Below, in pieces: positions 15,501 through 26,127 of a stretch of 64,000 bases of DNA. Where the stretch lies: positions 5,456,001 through 5,520,000 of the forward strand of contig NC_065574.1 of the NCBI RefSeq assembly GCF_937616625.2. Reading direction: 5' to 3'. This DNA is from Mercurialis annua (lineage: Eukaryota > Streptophyta > Magnoliopsida > Malpighiales > Euphorbiaceae). The position numbers were made by a program, and so were the translations under genes. Below the pieces are notes generated by a model. The model did no database searches and was not told the DNA's origin. It was given only the letters and a program-made list of their open reading frames with translations. Position 1 is the first letter of the stretch. Each line of letters opens with the position of its first letter.

Positions 15501-18500
15501 ATTTGCCCTGATTTAATTATGAACCCTCATGGCTTTCCAAGGTTATTATTCCCATTAACTTCATGATTATTCTCATGTTATAGAATAGGGAAAAGAAAAG
15601 GAAAAATTATAGAGAATGATTTCAATATACTAAATTTAAAAAGAATTTTCTCAACTTAATGGAAGTAAATTTTTGTAACATATAGAGAATTTAATTGAGG
15701 ATACAGATGGGTAGTTCAAAATCTTTCTTCATCCAAGTATTTGTGCAAAACCTTTTCAATCCAGTTATTCACCTTTTCTCATAGTTATTTCAACTTCAGT
15801 TAGTCGGGTTTTGTGTGATGTTTGTTGATCCTTGTGGCCTTGGTGATTAATGTCTTCATTTTACATCATACTGAGCTGAGTTAATGCACAATTATTTATT
15901 GACTAGGCTGATGCGTATGCAAATGTATTAGTTTTCAGTTGGCCAATACTATATTGTGGCTTTATATTAGGATGTTGGATAATTAATATGCTCTGCAATT
16001 ATATTAGATAATTACAGTTAAGTTAGATTATGCTATGGCTTTATATGTTGGATAATTAAAAAGCTCTACAATTATGAACTTGGTGAGAATTTAATAGGGC
16101 AACCAGATGGTAAATGGGAAAATATAATATCTCACAAGGCCTATTATGCCATGTTCGCATTTGCTATAGCTTCTGCTGAAATGTATTTCTACCTAGAGCA
16201 ATTGCATGATCTTGCTCTTAAAAACTCTTCTTTATTATGGGATTTATTTGACAATGTTGATTTTATTTGCCAATTATCTAACATTTATGGTTATATAAGT
16301 AAGATATTGTTCCTTGATATGTCTATCTTGCAAGCTAGAGTATTTTGAGTAATGTATTCATTTTCTTTTGTATTGAATAGTCGAATGACTGTTGGAAAGA
16401 TGATAGAACTTCTTGGGGGTAAGGCTGGGGTTTCATGCGGTAGATTTCATTACGGGAGTGCTTTTGGAGAACCAAGTGGCCATGCAGACACTGTTGAAGC
16501 CATAAGGTACTTTCTTGTCTCTAGTGTGCTCTTTTGGTCCTCCATCTTACCATACTGGATTCATGTTCTCAGATCTATTTCTTTGTGTGTGGCAGTGCAA
16601 CCCTTGTTAAACATGGCTTTAGTTACAGTGGCAAGGACTTCATTTATTCAGGTTATGCTGCTTTTACTCCGAGACTATCTCATCTGTGATGCCATTTTAT
16701 ATAAATAGCTACATGGAATTTGTTTTGATTACTTTTGCAGAGCTTGCAGGAAATAATGTCGTAGCTATTCTGATAATGGGAAAATATGCCTTAATTTAAA
16801 CTAGAAAAAGTGCTTGTATTAGTGGAAGTTCTTTTTGTGAACTGAAGGATCAAGCTGTACATAAGTTGGTGAAAGGTTTCTGATATCTTTAGTTTTTTTC
16901 TCCAGGCATAACAGGCTGCCCACTGCAAACATATATTTTCATGGGGCCAATTTATTACCAGAAGTTAAAACATATGGTGAGATTTTTTATTTGTCATTTT
17001 TTGAAATAGTCTTGTTTTGCTTGTTAATCCGTTGACTGACTTGGCTATATTTATTTCGATAGATGTCATCTGGACACTTCAAATTTCAATTTGTTTCCCC
17101 TCAACACGAATCATTTGCTTTATGTCACATGATGTAGAACATTTAAATTTTCATTTTCGTGATAATTATATTTTCTTACCTTTTTCAAGGTTGTAGAGTA
17201 TTCTGATTCTTATATACATTTTGCATCATCTTTTGTCTTTAACACATTCTATATTCCGGAGTATGTCAGCATGAGTAGAAACTTTTGTGCAGTATATTTC
17301 CTTGATTGTTTTCAAGGAATTGTTTAGTACATGATGTGCTTGAAATTTGTGGAAGGAATTTTTGCTGCACCTTCCTAATTTTTATTGTTGATATTTTCGA
17401 ATTTTGATGCTCAGGTCCTAGATAAAATGCATGCTAGAGGCAACGGACCCCGTGTTATGCTAACTAGACAACCTACTGAAGGGAGAGCACGAAATGGAGG
17501 TTTTTGAATGCTTAAATTGAGACACTTGCCCAATTTCCTTTCACTTAAAAAGACCCCATTTTACTAAATATTCAATTTACAGGGCTTCGAGTAGGAGAAA
17601 TGGAGCGGGATTGTCTAATCGCTTATGGTGCCAGCATGCTGATTTTTGAGCGGCTCATGATTTCAAGTGATCCTTTTGAAGTTCAGGTAACTATTGCCAT
17701 GATTTTTTTTTTAATACAGAGATAAATTTCATGATTTCAGACGAGCTACTTCTTTTGTTCTGTGCGGTTCATGTTAAATGCACTTGAAAATTAGCACATA
17801 CTTTCCCTCACCACCAATTACAGTTTTCCATCACCACCAATTACAGTTTTCTTTCATCTGAAAATCTTCATTGGATGAGATTTGTTATGTGAAGCTGAGC
17901 CAGTGATCACAGGATGATGGTTCACAGTCACCGTTGTGCTTGTTATCAGTGTTTTAAAAACCGAACTAGTGATTGGTTTGACCACCAACGGAACCACTTG
18001 AATAAATATAAGTATATTATAATTTTATACAATATATATATATAGACGTATTATATATATAAGATGTTTTTAGAACAATAAAAAAAATATGGAAAAAGAA
18101 AAATAAATAGATTGTAATTAATTTATGAAAACTGGCTGGTTGTACAAGTTTTTCCTCCAAAGAGGTTGAACTGGAAATCCAATTGTTTGGAAAGAATCAA
18201 ACGGAGTTGAACCGGTTGAACTGGATGGTCTGATTTGGTTATTAAAATACTGCTGTTATTTCTTTAGATCATACTATTTTTATGTAAACTGAAGCATCAA
18301 GATAGTAATTCTCTTAAGTGAAATTTTCTTTGGCAGGTTTGTAGAGTTTGTGGTCTGTTAGGATATTTCAGTCAGAAATTGAAAGCTGGGATTTGTTCTA
18401 CTTGTAAAAATGGGGATAACATTTCTACGATGAAACTACCATATGCCTGCAAGCTCTTAGTTCAGGTACAAATTTTCTCTATCAATGTCAAGCATATTGA

Positions 18501-18671
18501 TTTTTTTTTTAAATTCCGTCTTTTTTCTTTTGGAAAAACTACGCCTCTACAAATTCGTTATATCAACTCTTCTGCATTCTTGCTCCATCAATTATACTTT
18601 CAACTAAATGACTATTACAGGAACTCCAATCAATGAATATTGTTCCTCGACTAAAACTGGCGGAGGCATGA
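540..18671 (+). CDS. NRPC2: DNA-directed RNA polymerase III subunit 2 (second-largest subunit)
   Basis: Complete gene; 38 spliced exons give 1153 aa. Exons: 540-583, 675-771, 866-987, 1088-1180, 1293-1365, 1447-1537, 1626-1678, 2562-2626, 2839-2944, 3074-3184, 3632-3691, 5303-5341, 5476-5526, 5612-5710, 6488-6547, 6655-6747, 9544-9645, 9747-9857, 9943-10059, 10483-10599, 10696-10776, 11470-11574, 11652-11732, 11867-11998, 12074-12118, 12563-12640, 13291-13430, 13558-13639, 14972-15096, 15169-15304, 15411-15541, 16381-16506, 16596-16651, 16906-16976, 17415-17499, 17583-17686, 18337-18465, 18621-18671. All phases agree. This is the Rpb2-like subunit that forms the active-site cleft of Pol III, which makes tRNA, 5S and U6 RNA in the nucleus. 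Visible marks are [10 protein letters not shown] at about 765-774, [12 protein letters not shown] at about 905-916, and a C-terminal zinc site with Cys pairs at about 1096/1099 and 1114/1117. Family identity rests on near-continuous similarity to plant RPC2 recalled from knowledge, and it fits Pol III rather than Pol I or II. The start follows the first ATG that splices into the conserved N-terminus. Confidence 0.96.
2119..2308. repeat. 95-bp tandem duplication in an NRPC2 intron
   Basis: Two adjacent copies, each containing cttaggttacat and ending near tgtttgtgaacagat, lie in the intron between exons 7 and 8 with a period of 95 bp. They differ at only a few bases, which suggests a recent duplication. 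No coding role is seen. Confidence 0.85.
4052..4357. mobile_element. Short Mutator-like TIR element (306 bp) in an NRPC2 intron
   Basis: The two halves are long inverted repeats starting ggaataacccattt and ending aaatgggctattcc, separated by a short unpaired centre. A perfect 9-bp duplication, ttgaaattt, flanks it at 4043-4051 and 4358-4366. A 9-bp duplication with long TIRs is the mark of Mutator-like elements. No ORF is present, so it is a non-autonomous MITE. Confidence 0.85.
7253..9146. mobile_element. Possible hAT-like element in the largest NRPC2 intron
   Basis: The left edge reads aggggtaggggtggcaaatg and the right edge ends in gggcatggatgataattacca; both are GGGCA/GGTGG-rich as in plant hAT termini. 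Candidate 8-bp flanks are ctattagt (7245-7252) and ccattagt (9147-9154), with one mismatch. The subterminal inverted match is weak, so the boundaries are tentative. It contains the element at 7403-8362. No transposase ORF is seen. Confidence 0.35.
7403..8362. mobile_element. PIF/Harbinger-like non-autonomous element (960 bp)
   Basis: The termini are gagcatctccaa and its exact complement ttggagatgctc. Both sides are flanked by taa (7400-7402 and 8363-8365), the 3-bp TWA duplication expected of PIF/Harbinger elements. Subterminal ctctttaaa-type repeats also pair. It lies in the intron between NRPC2 exons 16 and 17 and has no coding capacity. A related truncated copy lies at 36297. Confidence 0.75.
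12119..12120 (+). other. GC splice donor of NRPC2 intron 25 (GC-AG intron)
   Basis: Exon 25 must end at cag (12118) to keep the frame into exon 26 at 12563. The following bases are gcaagt, the usual form of a GC-type donor, and the intron ends ttgcag. No GT donor nearby preserves the conserved protein. Confidence 0.85.
12663..13234. mobile_element. Mutator-like TIR element (572 bp) in an NRPC2 intron
   Basis: It starts ggcttaattactt and ends with the complement aagtaattaagcc. The inverted arms extend about 130 bp, including gtttcacctctaccc on the left and ggggtagaggtgaaac on the right. The 9-bp duplication taaataaat flanks it perfectly at 12654-12662 and 13235-13243. No ORF is visible. Confidence 0.85.
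17947..18252. mobile_element. hAT-type MITE in an NRPC2 intron
   Basis: The ends are cagtgttttaaaaacc on the left and ggttattaaaatactg on the right, the usual form of short plant hAT MITEs. The inner sequence is rich in aaccggttgaac-type repeats. Similar bases around ctgttat flank both sides, but an exact 8-bp duplication is not clear. Confidence 0.6.
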
Positions 18672-19013
18672 TTTATGAACGATGATGCTCACGGACAGCT
18701 ACGGAGGTTTGATTTAATTACTCTTCAAGGTCATACAACCATGGAAGATGAGTCCATACTTGGGGTCTGGAGTTGCACCAGATGCTACTTGCTGCAAATA
18801 ATTGATCGGGAACAGAACTTAATTCCTGCAGCAGGTGATGAAAAAACGCTTAAGTTTTGACTGGCATTCTTTGGTCTTTGGAAAATATTTCTACAGCCGG
18901 TTAATGGTTTCCGATCACGGGGCTTTCTACGATTATTTTGCTTATTACAAAACTAAAATTATTTTGTTCGCTTATTTGGATGAATAATTATCACTTTCAT
19001 CCTGTGGTTAAAT
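18672..19013 (+). other. 3' flank of NRPC2; no other gene seen
   Basis: This is AT-rich sequence after the NRPC2 stop codon and probably holds the 3' UTR and polyadenylation region. A 61-codon ORF at 18675-18860 has no recognisable protein and is judged to be untranslated transcript. Confidence 0.5.
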
Positions 19014-19331
19014 GAACAAAGTACCCTTGTAATCACCGGAATTCCTCATTATTGTATATTCTTTATGAATGTGCTATAAATTATTGGAAATTTTTTATAA
19101 TTATTTTATTTTTTAGTGATAATGTCATCCATGGTAGTAAGTACGTAAATGCATAAAGTGACATTTGTTGCGATATAACTATCATAAATCTGTCTTTTGA
19201 AATAAAAATATAAATTATGGGGTTATTTGACCCAAAAATGAAGAGTTTTGGGGTTAGTTGCTCAAAAAAATATAAATTGGGCTAGATGACCCCGTGTCAC
19301 AAGTTCAGGGGGTGCGTTGGCCCTTTGTTCA
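19014..19331. mobile_element. Degenerate relative of the gaacaaagg TIR family
   Basis: Its left edge reads gaacaaagtaccc and its right edge gttggccctttgttc, giving inverted ends like those at 27227 and 41098. The right arm also holds caagttcagggggtgcg, shared with those elements. No clear flanking duplication is visible, so this may be a truncated or rearranged copy. A partial echo of the right arm recurs near 19510-19545. Confidence 0.4.
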
Positions 19332-19415
19332 TTTATATTTTCCTGGATTTGATTTAGGAATGCTCAAAAAGGCGCATTTGCTATATTTTGATGTAGGTTA
19401 AAGATGCCCAAGAAG

Positions 19416-19490
19416 TAGGGGTGTGCAAAACCGCACCTAACTTACAAATTTTGTTTGGTTTAAGATTGTAAAGATATTTGAGAAAATTTC
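19416..19490. mobile_element. Fragment of a gtgtgcaaaacc hAT MITE
   Basis: The left arm, including ggggtgtgcaaaaccgcacc followed by tttggtttaagattg, matches the left half of the element at 22960-23252. The right half is absent, so this is a truncated copy. Confidence 0.5.
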
Positions 19491-19570
19491 GAACTCAGAA
19501 TTTGCTCAAAACTATTGGGAAGGCAATATGGGGGTGCGTTGACCCTTTTGTTATTTTTTTCTGTTTTTAA

Positions 19571-21465
19571 ATTTTAATCATATTTCCTTTTACATATATA
19601 TATATAAAAATTATTGTGTAAAATAATTGGTTAATTTAATATAATATTTATTATTAATTCTGCAACTAAACCATTTAGTATTAATTAGAGAAACTATTAA
19701 AGAGCTTTAAATTATTATTTATTACCAAATTTAAAATATTTATTTTGTCCACTCTTACCTATAAATTAATATGATAATAATAATAATATTAAATTAACCA
19801 AAAAAATAAATAAAATAATGTTAGTAATTTTGCCAATTAGATTAACAAACCAAGGAATTCATTATAAATTGACCAATGCAACAATTTTGAGATAAAATGT
19901 TACCAAATTAAATTAAAAAACTAATTAAAACTGCAATTCATTAGTTTACCATACTAATTAAAATTATTGTAACAATCTTGAAGAAAAAATTATAACCAAA
20001 TTTGATTAACAAAGCAACTAATACATTGAATTCATTAACCTTTCCATTTAAATTTTAAAAATGGTGTAGGCCTATAGCTATTTCAAAAAAAAGTGTTTCA
20101 AAAGTAGATTAAAAAATCAATTAAATCTTATCATATTGATTAAAAAAAATTAAAAAAATATAAAAATGATTGTGAGAGTATCAAGTATCTACCAAAGAAA
20201 AAGATATTAACAACCATTCAAATCTTATAATATTAATTTTAAAAATATTAAATCAAATATGAGAATGATTGTTATAGTGTAAGATGTGAATCAAAGAAAA
20301 CAAATTAGAATACAAAAGAAAGATGACGATAAAACTTTATGATTTTTATTCTCTACCATGAGAAAAGTCTTCTCAACACCTACATAAAATTGTTAATTAA
20401 CACAAAACATTTGAATAATAGAAAACACCAACAACTAAAGAACAAATTTTATAGTAAATAAGAGAAAAAATAACATATTTACCTGAGAAGTTAGTAGCTT
20501 TTGAGATTGAAGAAGAATAAAAATATGAGTATATATAATAGAAATTTATGAGCAAATCAAAAGATTTTTGACATTAATATATATTCATTAGCAACGAGCA
20601 ATTATCATTTATATACAAAAACCGTTACTCATTAGCAATTAGCATTTATAGGAGTAAATGATAATCAAATCAAACAAATGAATTATTAATCATCATTAAC
20701 TAAAATAGTGTAATATTACCAAAAATGATATGAGAATAATTTTTCTCATTAAAGGTTACCAAAAATAAGAAGTTATGTAACTAAGGTTTATAAAAAATAT
20801 GATAATTTTTTTTTATCAAATGTAATGAAAAGTGAAATGTCATACCAATAAAATTATTAAAAATAGATCGATAAAATAATTAGTGTAAGATAAAAAAAAT
20901 CACAATTACTTAACAATTAGCTAGTGTTATGTTAATAAAAGGAAAAACATAAAAATAATTTTCTTTATCAAATATAAATAAATAAAATTATAACTATAAA
21001 TTATTAAGTATTAATATATTACTACTAAAAATTAGTAAATTTATTAAAAAGACTTTTTATAATTCAATTTGTCTCAGCAAATTATTTTTAGTAGGAGATA
21101 AAAAAATCATAAATAAAAATATAATTAGTATTTTAGCATTTTTTATTATGGTATTTTATAAATATAGATCAAAAAAAGGAAAGCTCTTCTCCTTATATTT
21201 ATTGTCAAATTTAAATTTTTACCACCAAAGAAATGAAAAAGGAAAGTTTATAAATTGTAATCAAAGCAATTAAAGTAATTCTTCTTTTAAGTAGATTATT
21301 GGCCAATTAATTTTGACAAATGAAAGAATTTTAAAGAAGAAAAAGACGAGAACCAATCATATGTTGCCAAGTGTCAATTTCTCAATCCATTGGAAAAAAC
21401 ATCCTGCTTTATATATATATATATGCTTTATATATATATATATGCTTTATATATATATATATATA

Positions 21466-21525
<60 letters not shown>

Positions 21526-22475
21526 TATATATATATAGTAGATAAGAAAATTAATTTTAGCTTTATGACAGCCATTACGTAGTTCATTATTTTATAGTAA
21601 TTGTTATAATTAAACCATTTTTTTATTAGGTTTACCAATAATTATTATTGGAAATTTAAAAGGAGTTTTTAATATGCCATTAATATTAAAATTCTTTTGA
21701 ATTGACCATAAATCACTATTATAGTAATTTATAATGTTGACCTTTCTTATCAGTTATCACTATCACTTACTATTTCTGATAAAAAAAAATTAGAATTTGA
21801 ATTTGAATATTATCTTTCGAACAACAAAAGAAAAGGTAAAAAAACCATCAAAAGCAAACATAAAAATATCTAAAAGCAAAAGAAAATATTTTTTTTCTAT
21901 TCTATTGTTAGAATTCAAAGACTGTAATGTGTATCAATAAAGGTAAATTATAAACATTAGATTTTTTAAGATTTGATAAAGATAGAGATTGAAATTCTTA
22001 TCAAGCTTTTTTAAAATATCAATAATCATTCAATAAAAAATATTATAAATTTATATATAATTTAACAATTATGCATAACATTTGTTATTATCTAATAAAA
22101 ATTAAAAATTGAGGACGATTGTTAAAGAAAATAATTAAAAAAAAACAGTATTTATTTATACTTAATGTAATATGAAAACAAAATATAGTGTATTATATAT
22201 AATTAAAAATAAATTAATAAAATCATCGTTTTTTTTAGAATACTAATATACAATTTTTATATTAAATTTTTTTATCAGTTTATGTTGTATAAAATTTGTA
22301 ATACATAGATATGTTTGTGTCCCTAGATATATAAAATATGTAGTATTTAAAAATTTATATAGATTATATAGAATTTTTATAATTATTAATTAGATTTTTT
22401 TAAAATAAAATCAATAAAAAATTTAATTTTAATAAAAAATTTAAATGAAAACCTGTAACGCGCGGGTCTAACGCT
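19571..22475 (+). other. Very AT-rich block without genes, possibly an old Helitron
   Basis: About 2.9 kb with no supported ORF. The right edge reads cgcgcgggtctaacgctag followed by t, which resembles a Helitron 3' terminus (GC-rich segment, then CTAG, then host T). On the left, tcctttta followed by a ta-run and aaaa near 19580 could be a Helitron-like 5' end. The stem near the 3' end is poor, so the identification is weak. The block includes the (TA)n tract at 21404-21540. Confidence 0.25.
21404..21540. repeat. (TA)n microsatellite with interspersed tgctt units
   Basis: A run of TA dinucleotides is interrupted by tgctttata units. The right end carries the complement (tataaagcata), so the tract as a whole is a large perfect or near-perfect palindrome. 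Short ORFs on both strands here are repeats of Tyr-Ile and are not real genes. Confidence 0.95.
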
Positions 22476-22651
22476 AGTTAATATATACATTTATGGATAA
22501 ATTAGTCTCGAATTCGGTGATTATGGTCAGCTAATTCCATTTTGATAAATAAGCTTACAAGAGACATATTAACAATTAAGGGGACAAATTAACAATTAAC
22601 GGGACAATTAACTTATAATTTGGATTCCTCAAAAAAAAAACTTATAATTTG

Positions 22652-22850
22652 GAATTAGGTGGTGTGGCCTAATGGTGGGGTTTTCTCCCATGAGTTGGAG
22701 GTTTTAGGTTCAAGCATCCACACTTAAATTTTAAGAGATTTAATCTCTTGAGGGTCACACATTGGGCCCCATTGATAATATGGTGGCATTAAAATTTCTA
22801 ACTATTAACACCTGAAACTATAGCAGTCGATTTTTATTTAAGGCAAATAA
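22652..22850 (+). mobile_element. tRNA-derived SINE with 15-bp target duplication
   Basis: Pol III promoter boxes are visible: a box A at about 22665-22675 (tggcctaatgg) and a box B at about 22706-22717 (ggttcaagcat). The element is flanked by aaaacttataatttg on both sides (left copy ending at 22651, right copy 22851-22865). The tRNA-like head, spacing and duplication support a SINE, and it is not a tRNA gene because the acceptor arms do not pair. It differs from the SINE family at 43600 and 51379. Confidence 0.75.
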
Positions 22851-22959
22851 AAAACTTATAATTTGAGAAATAAATTGTCAAAATAGAGTAATTTGACCAT
22901 AGTCGTCACTAACTTTACTGATTTATCCATAAAATTAATTTATGTGGTATTTGCACTAG

Positions 22960-23252
22960 AGGTGTGCAAAACCGAACCGAAAAATCAAACCAAACGACAA
23001 ATTTGGTTTGGTTCAGTTTAAGATTGCAAAGAAATTTTGATTGGTCGGTCCGGTTCATTTTTTAGTAAAAAAAAAATTTTAGACAAGTTTTCATGTAAAC
23101 CGAACATAAATAACCAAATCGAACCAAAAAACCGACCGAACCGCCGAATTCGGTTCGGATTGAAAAATATTTTTTTCACTAAAATTTTTATTAGGTTTGG
23201 TTTTAAAAAAAAAACTAAAATTTGATTTGCTTCGAACCGAATGCACACTCCT
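22960..23252. mobile_element. hAT-type MITE rich in aaccgaacc repeats
   Basis: The ends read aggtgtgcaaaaccgaaccg and ttcgaaccgaatgcacactc, an inverted pair typical of the plant gtgtgcaaaaccgaacc class. The inner sequence keeps repeating aaccgaacc and its complement ggttcggt. ORFs on both strands are low-complexity artefacts. The flanking 8-bp duplication has decayed. Confidence 0.7.
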
Positions 23253-23321
23253 AATCCTCACATTACTTGCAAGTTGATAGAGCAAATTGTTAAAAAAAAC
23301 AGCCTTGATTGTTGTTAAATT

Positions 23322-23678
23322 AATTTGAGTAAATTATTATGAGGCCTCTTATGTTTGATGTAATTCGCACTTTAGTCCCTCCTGATTAAAAATTAAATGA
23401 TATGACCTCTCCGTTTTATTTATGTCAACGGTGAGGAAAAATTAAACGAAATTAATAACAAAAACAAAATTAAGGAACGAAATCGTTGGAAAAAAGAAAA
23501 GTGAGTGACTAAATAATTTTGTTGATTTCGTTGACTAACACCCAAAATAAACAGAAAAATGAAATTGTTGATAAAAATAAATTTAGGAGACTATATCGTT
23601 TGTTTTCAAATAATAAATATTAAAATATGAATTATGTCAAATATGAAGGAGTCATAGTAATTTGCTCAAATTTTGACA
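23322..23678. mobile_element. TIR element of the gagtaaattattatgag family
   Basis: The left edge (tttgagtaaattattatgag) and the right edge (tcatagtaatttgctcaaa) are imperfect inverted repeats of about 35 bp. Left-arm phrases such as cgcactttagtccctcc and gattaaaaattaa recur in the larger element starting near 43226. No exact target duplication was found. Confidence 0.6.
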
Positions 23679-23922
23679 GTATATTCGTTGCTACCATAAG
23701 CCCGTGAAACCACTTTTAGAATTAATAATAATTATTTAGTAGTTAAAATCATGCAATTAATAAAATGGGCTTAAAATTAGTTAAATATGGTGATAACAAT
23801 TGAGTAAGTTACATAAGTGTACAAAAAAGTAGTTGACTTTTCATGCGGTGCAATCAGTACAAAAACAATTAACATGCGGTACAAATTTCCAACAAAATAT
23901 TACATTAAATACCCACTATGAC

Positions 23923-24026
23923 GTCAGCAGGCCTAACGCGCGCGTCAGGCCTGCTGACGCATGAGCATGTGCACCAGCTGTGCTGGTGCACATGCTCCAC
24001 TGACCCGCGGGTGACGCGCGGGTCAG
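23923..24026. repeat. Three consecutive GC-rich hairpins
   Basis: In AT-rich surroundings, three strong palindromes follow each other. The first is 23923-23958 (arms gtcagcaggcct/aggcctgctgac). The second is 23963-23997 (16-bp arms beginning gagcatgtgcacc, 3-nt loop). The third is 24000-24026 (arms ctgacccgcg/cgcgggtcag). They probably belong to the subterminal part of a non-autonomous transposon spanning about 23815-25620. Confidence 0.8.
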
Positions 24027-24339
24027 CTACCCTATCCTCTTTTTTTAAATCAATTTCTTTCTTTAGTTATTTATTTATTTAATATTTAAATTTGACCTCA
24101 CATTGATTTATCTAATTTTTTTCATCTTACTTATTTATTTTCTTATTTAATATTTAAATTTCAAAATACTAATATTTATTTACTTATTTAATTTTAATTT
24201 TAATCTTAAAATATATAAAATTTTAAATTTTAAAAATATATAAAAAATATTTTTTCTGTCTCATAAAAATAGAAAAAGTTGGCATTTTTTTGTCATATAA
24301 AATTTTTTAAAGCCATATTTATTGTTAATTAAATATAAA

Positions 24340-25290
24340 TTTTTTGATAAGTTTTTGAGAGATAAAAAAATATTAATAATAAAACTTAAAAAAAACTTAA
24401 AAAGTAAGGAAAAAGTTTCGAACGAAGAATATGTATCAATTATGTACTATAAATGTATCAGTTATGTACTGTATATGTATTAACGATGTATCAAATATAT
24501 ATCGGACATGCATCAAATATATTTTTCAAATACCTTTTGTATGTATCAAATATACATCATTTGATTCAATTAAAATGATAAAAATAAAAAAATAACAATT
24601 TAAAATTTTAAAAATTTAATTAATTCAATTAATTAAACTTCATTTTACTACATCTAAAAAAATGTATATAGTAAATATATATGTAAAGCATGTGTTAAAA
24701 TTTTCGATAAGTTTTTTAGACGTATAAAAATATTAATAATAGAACTTAAAAAAAGAAATAAGAAGTAAGGAAAAGATTTCAAATAACGAATATGTATCAA
24801 ATATGTATCAGATATGTATTTGATATCTATTGGAGATGTATCAAATATGTATCGGATATTCATCAAATATATTTTTCAAATACCATTTGTATGTATCATA
24901 TATGCATCGGTTGATTCAATTAAATTTTTGACAAGTCTCTGATATATATAAAAATATTAGTAATAGAACTTAAAAAAAGACATAAAAATAAGAAAAAGGT
25001 TTCAAAAAATGAATATGTATTAAATATGTATTGGAAATATTTTAAATGTCTTTGTATGTATCAAATTGATTAAGCTTCAATTTACTACATATATAATTCA
25101 CTTCTTTATCCAAGATTTTTTTAAAATATTAATATTAGTACTTTTTAATTAATTCAATTACGCATATTTATTAAATTAAATTAATATTAATATTTTTAAA
25201 TTTATATAGAGCAAATTATTTTCGATAAGTTTTTGAGATGTATAAAAATATTAGTAATAGAATTTTAAAAAAAACATAAAAAGTAAGGAA
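24340..25290. repeat. Diverged tandem repeats with atgtatcaaatatgtatc motifs
   Basis: A unit containing gataagtttttgaga, then aaaaatattaataata, aacttaaaaaaa and aaagtaaggaaa recurs at about 24340, 24706, 24930 and 25220. Runs of tatgtatcaaatatgtatc follow most copies. Unit spacing is irregular (about 220-370 bp). No coding capacity is seen. The array lies between the GC-rich hairpins at 23.9 and 25.5 kb. Confidence 0.7.
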
Positions 25291-25514
25291 ATATATAAAT
25301 AATACTTTTAAATTTAAAAAAGACATATAAATAATGGAATTTTAAAATAGATTATTTTTATTATAATTGAAATAAATAAATATATAAATAATTATATTTA
25401 AGAGGAAATATATAAATAAAATAAAAAATATATTTAATGTCTTTTCAATTGTTCAAATTGAGCAATCCAAAAGAGCTGTGTCTTTTGAATTGTTCAAATT
25501 TGAACAATTCATAT

Positions 25515-25615
25515 TTCACTGACCCGCGGCCTGACGCGTGCGTCAGACCTTCTGACGCACGTGCTAACGTCAGCGCGCAGTGATGCGCGTTGACTCAGTC
25601 AACAAATACGTATTA
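25515..25615. repeat. Second GC-rich hairpin cluster
   Basis: This is a GC-rich island with nested palindromes such as ctgacgcgtgcgtcag and tctgacgcacgtg. It shares gacccgcgg and ctgacgc words with 23923-24026. The pair of islands may mark the two subterminal regions of one element. Confidence 0.6.
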
Positions 25616-25650
25616 ATTGTAATATTTTTACTTTTTTTAATAAAGATGTA

Positions 25651-25933
25651 CTCCCTCCGTCCCAATAGAGTTGTCCACTTTGCCTTTATCACACAGTTTA
25701 AGAAAAGCAATTATTGTTTGTGGGTTTTGTGAATTTTTACTTACTTTTCTTGTCATACCCCTATTTAATATAGGGCCCACTTGCCATTTACTTTCAATTT
25801 TTTCATTAGTGGATTTTAAATAGGGGTAATATAGAAAAATTAAGTGTAAAAGTTAGTTACTTTTTGAAAGTAGACAAGGATTTTGGGACAAAAAAATTTC
25901 TCAAAGTGGACAACTCTATTGAAACGGAGGGAA
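25651..25933. mobile_element. Stowaway MITE (283 bp)
   Basis: It starts ctccctccgtcccaatagag and ends with its near-complement ctattgaaacggagggaa; the TIRs are about 32 bp. TA flanks both ends. This is the classic Stowaway (Tc1/mariner-type) form. It lies about 200 bp beyond the stop codon of the cystatin-related gene. Confidence 0.9.
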
Positions 25934-26127
25934 TAAATTTTTAGAGAAAATTGGTGATTATATAATGTGGGCCTAAAAAGTGTCCACTTCTGTAATTATT
26001 CCATAAAAATTTGATGAAGGGTGGAGCGAAATATTATTTGAAATTATCATAATTGTCTCCGCATAGTATAGCTATGACTACCACAATGGCGGTTGAAAAG
26101 ACCACCTCCACATGCGCATAAATTGCT

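Noticed and set aside
21313..21638. ORFs of repeated Tyr-Ile on both strands
   Set aside because: They are translations of the (TA)n microsatellite.
22652..22725. Possible tRNA gene because of good A and B boxes
   Set aside because: No acceptor stem pairing; flanking 15-bp duplication shows it is a SINE. The same reasoning applies at 43600 and 51379.
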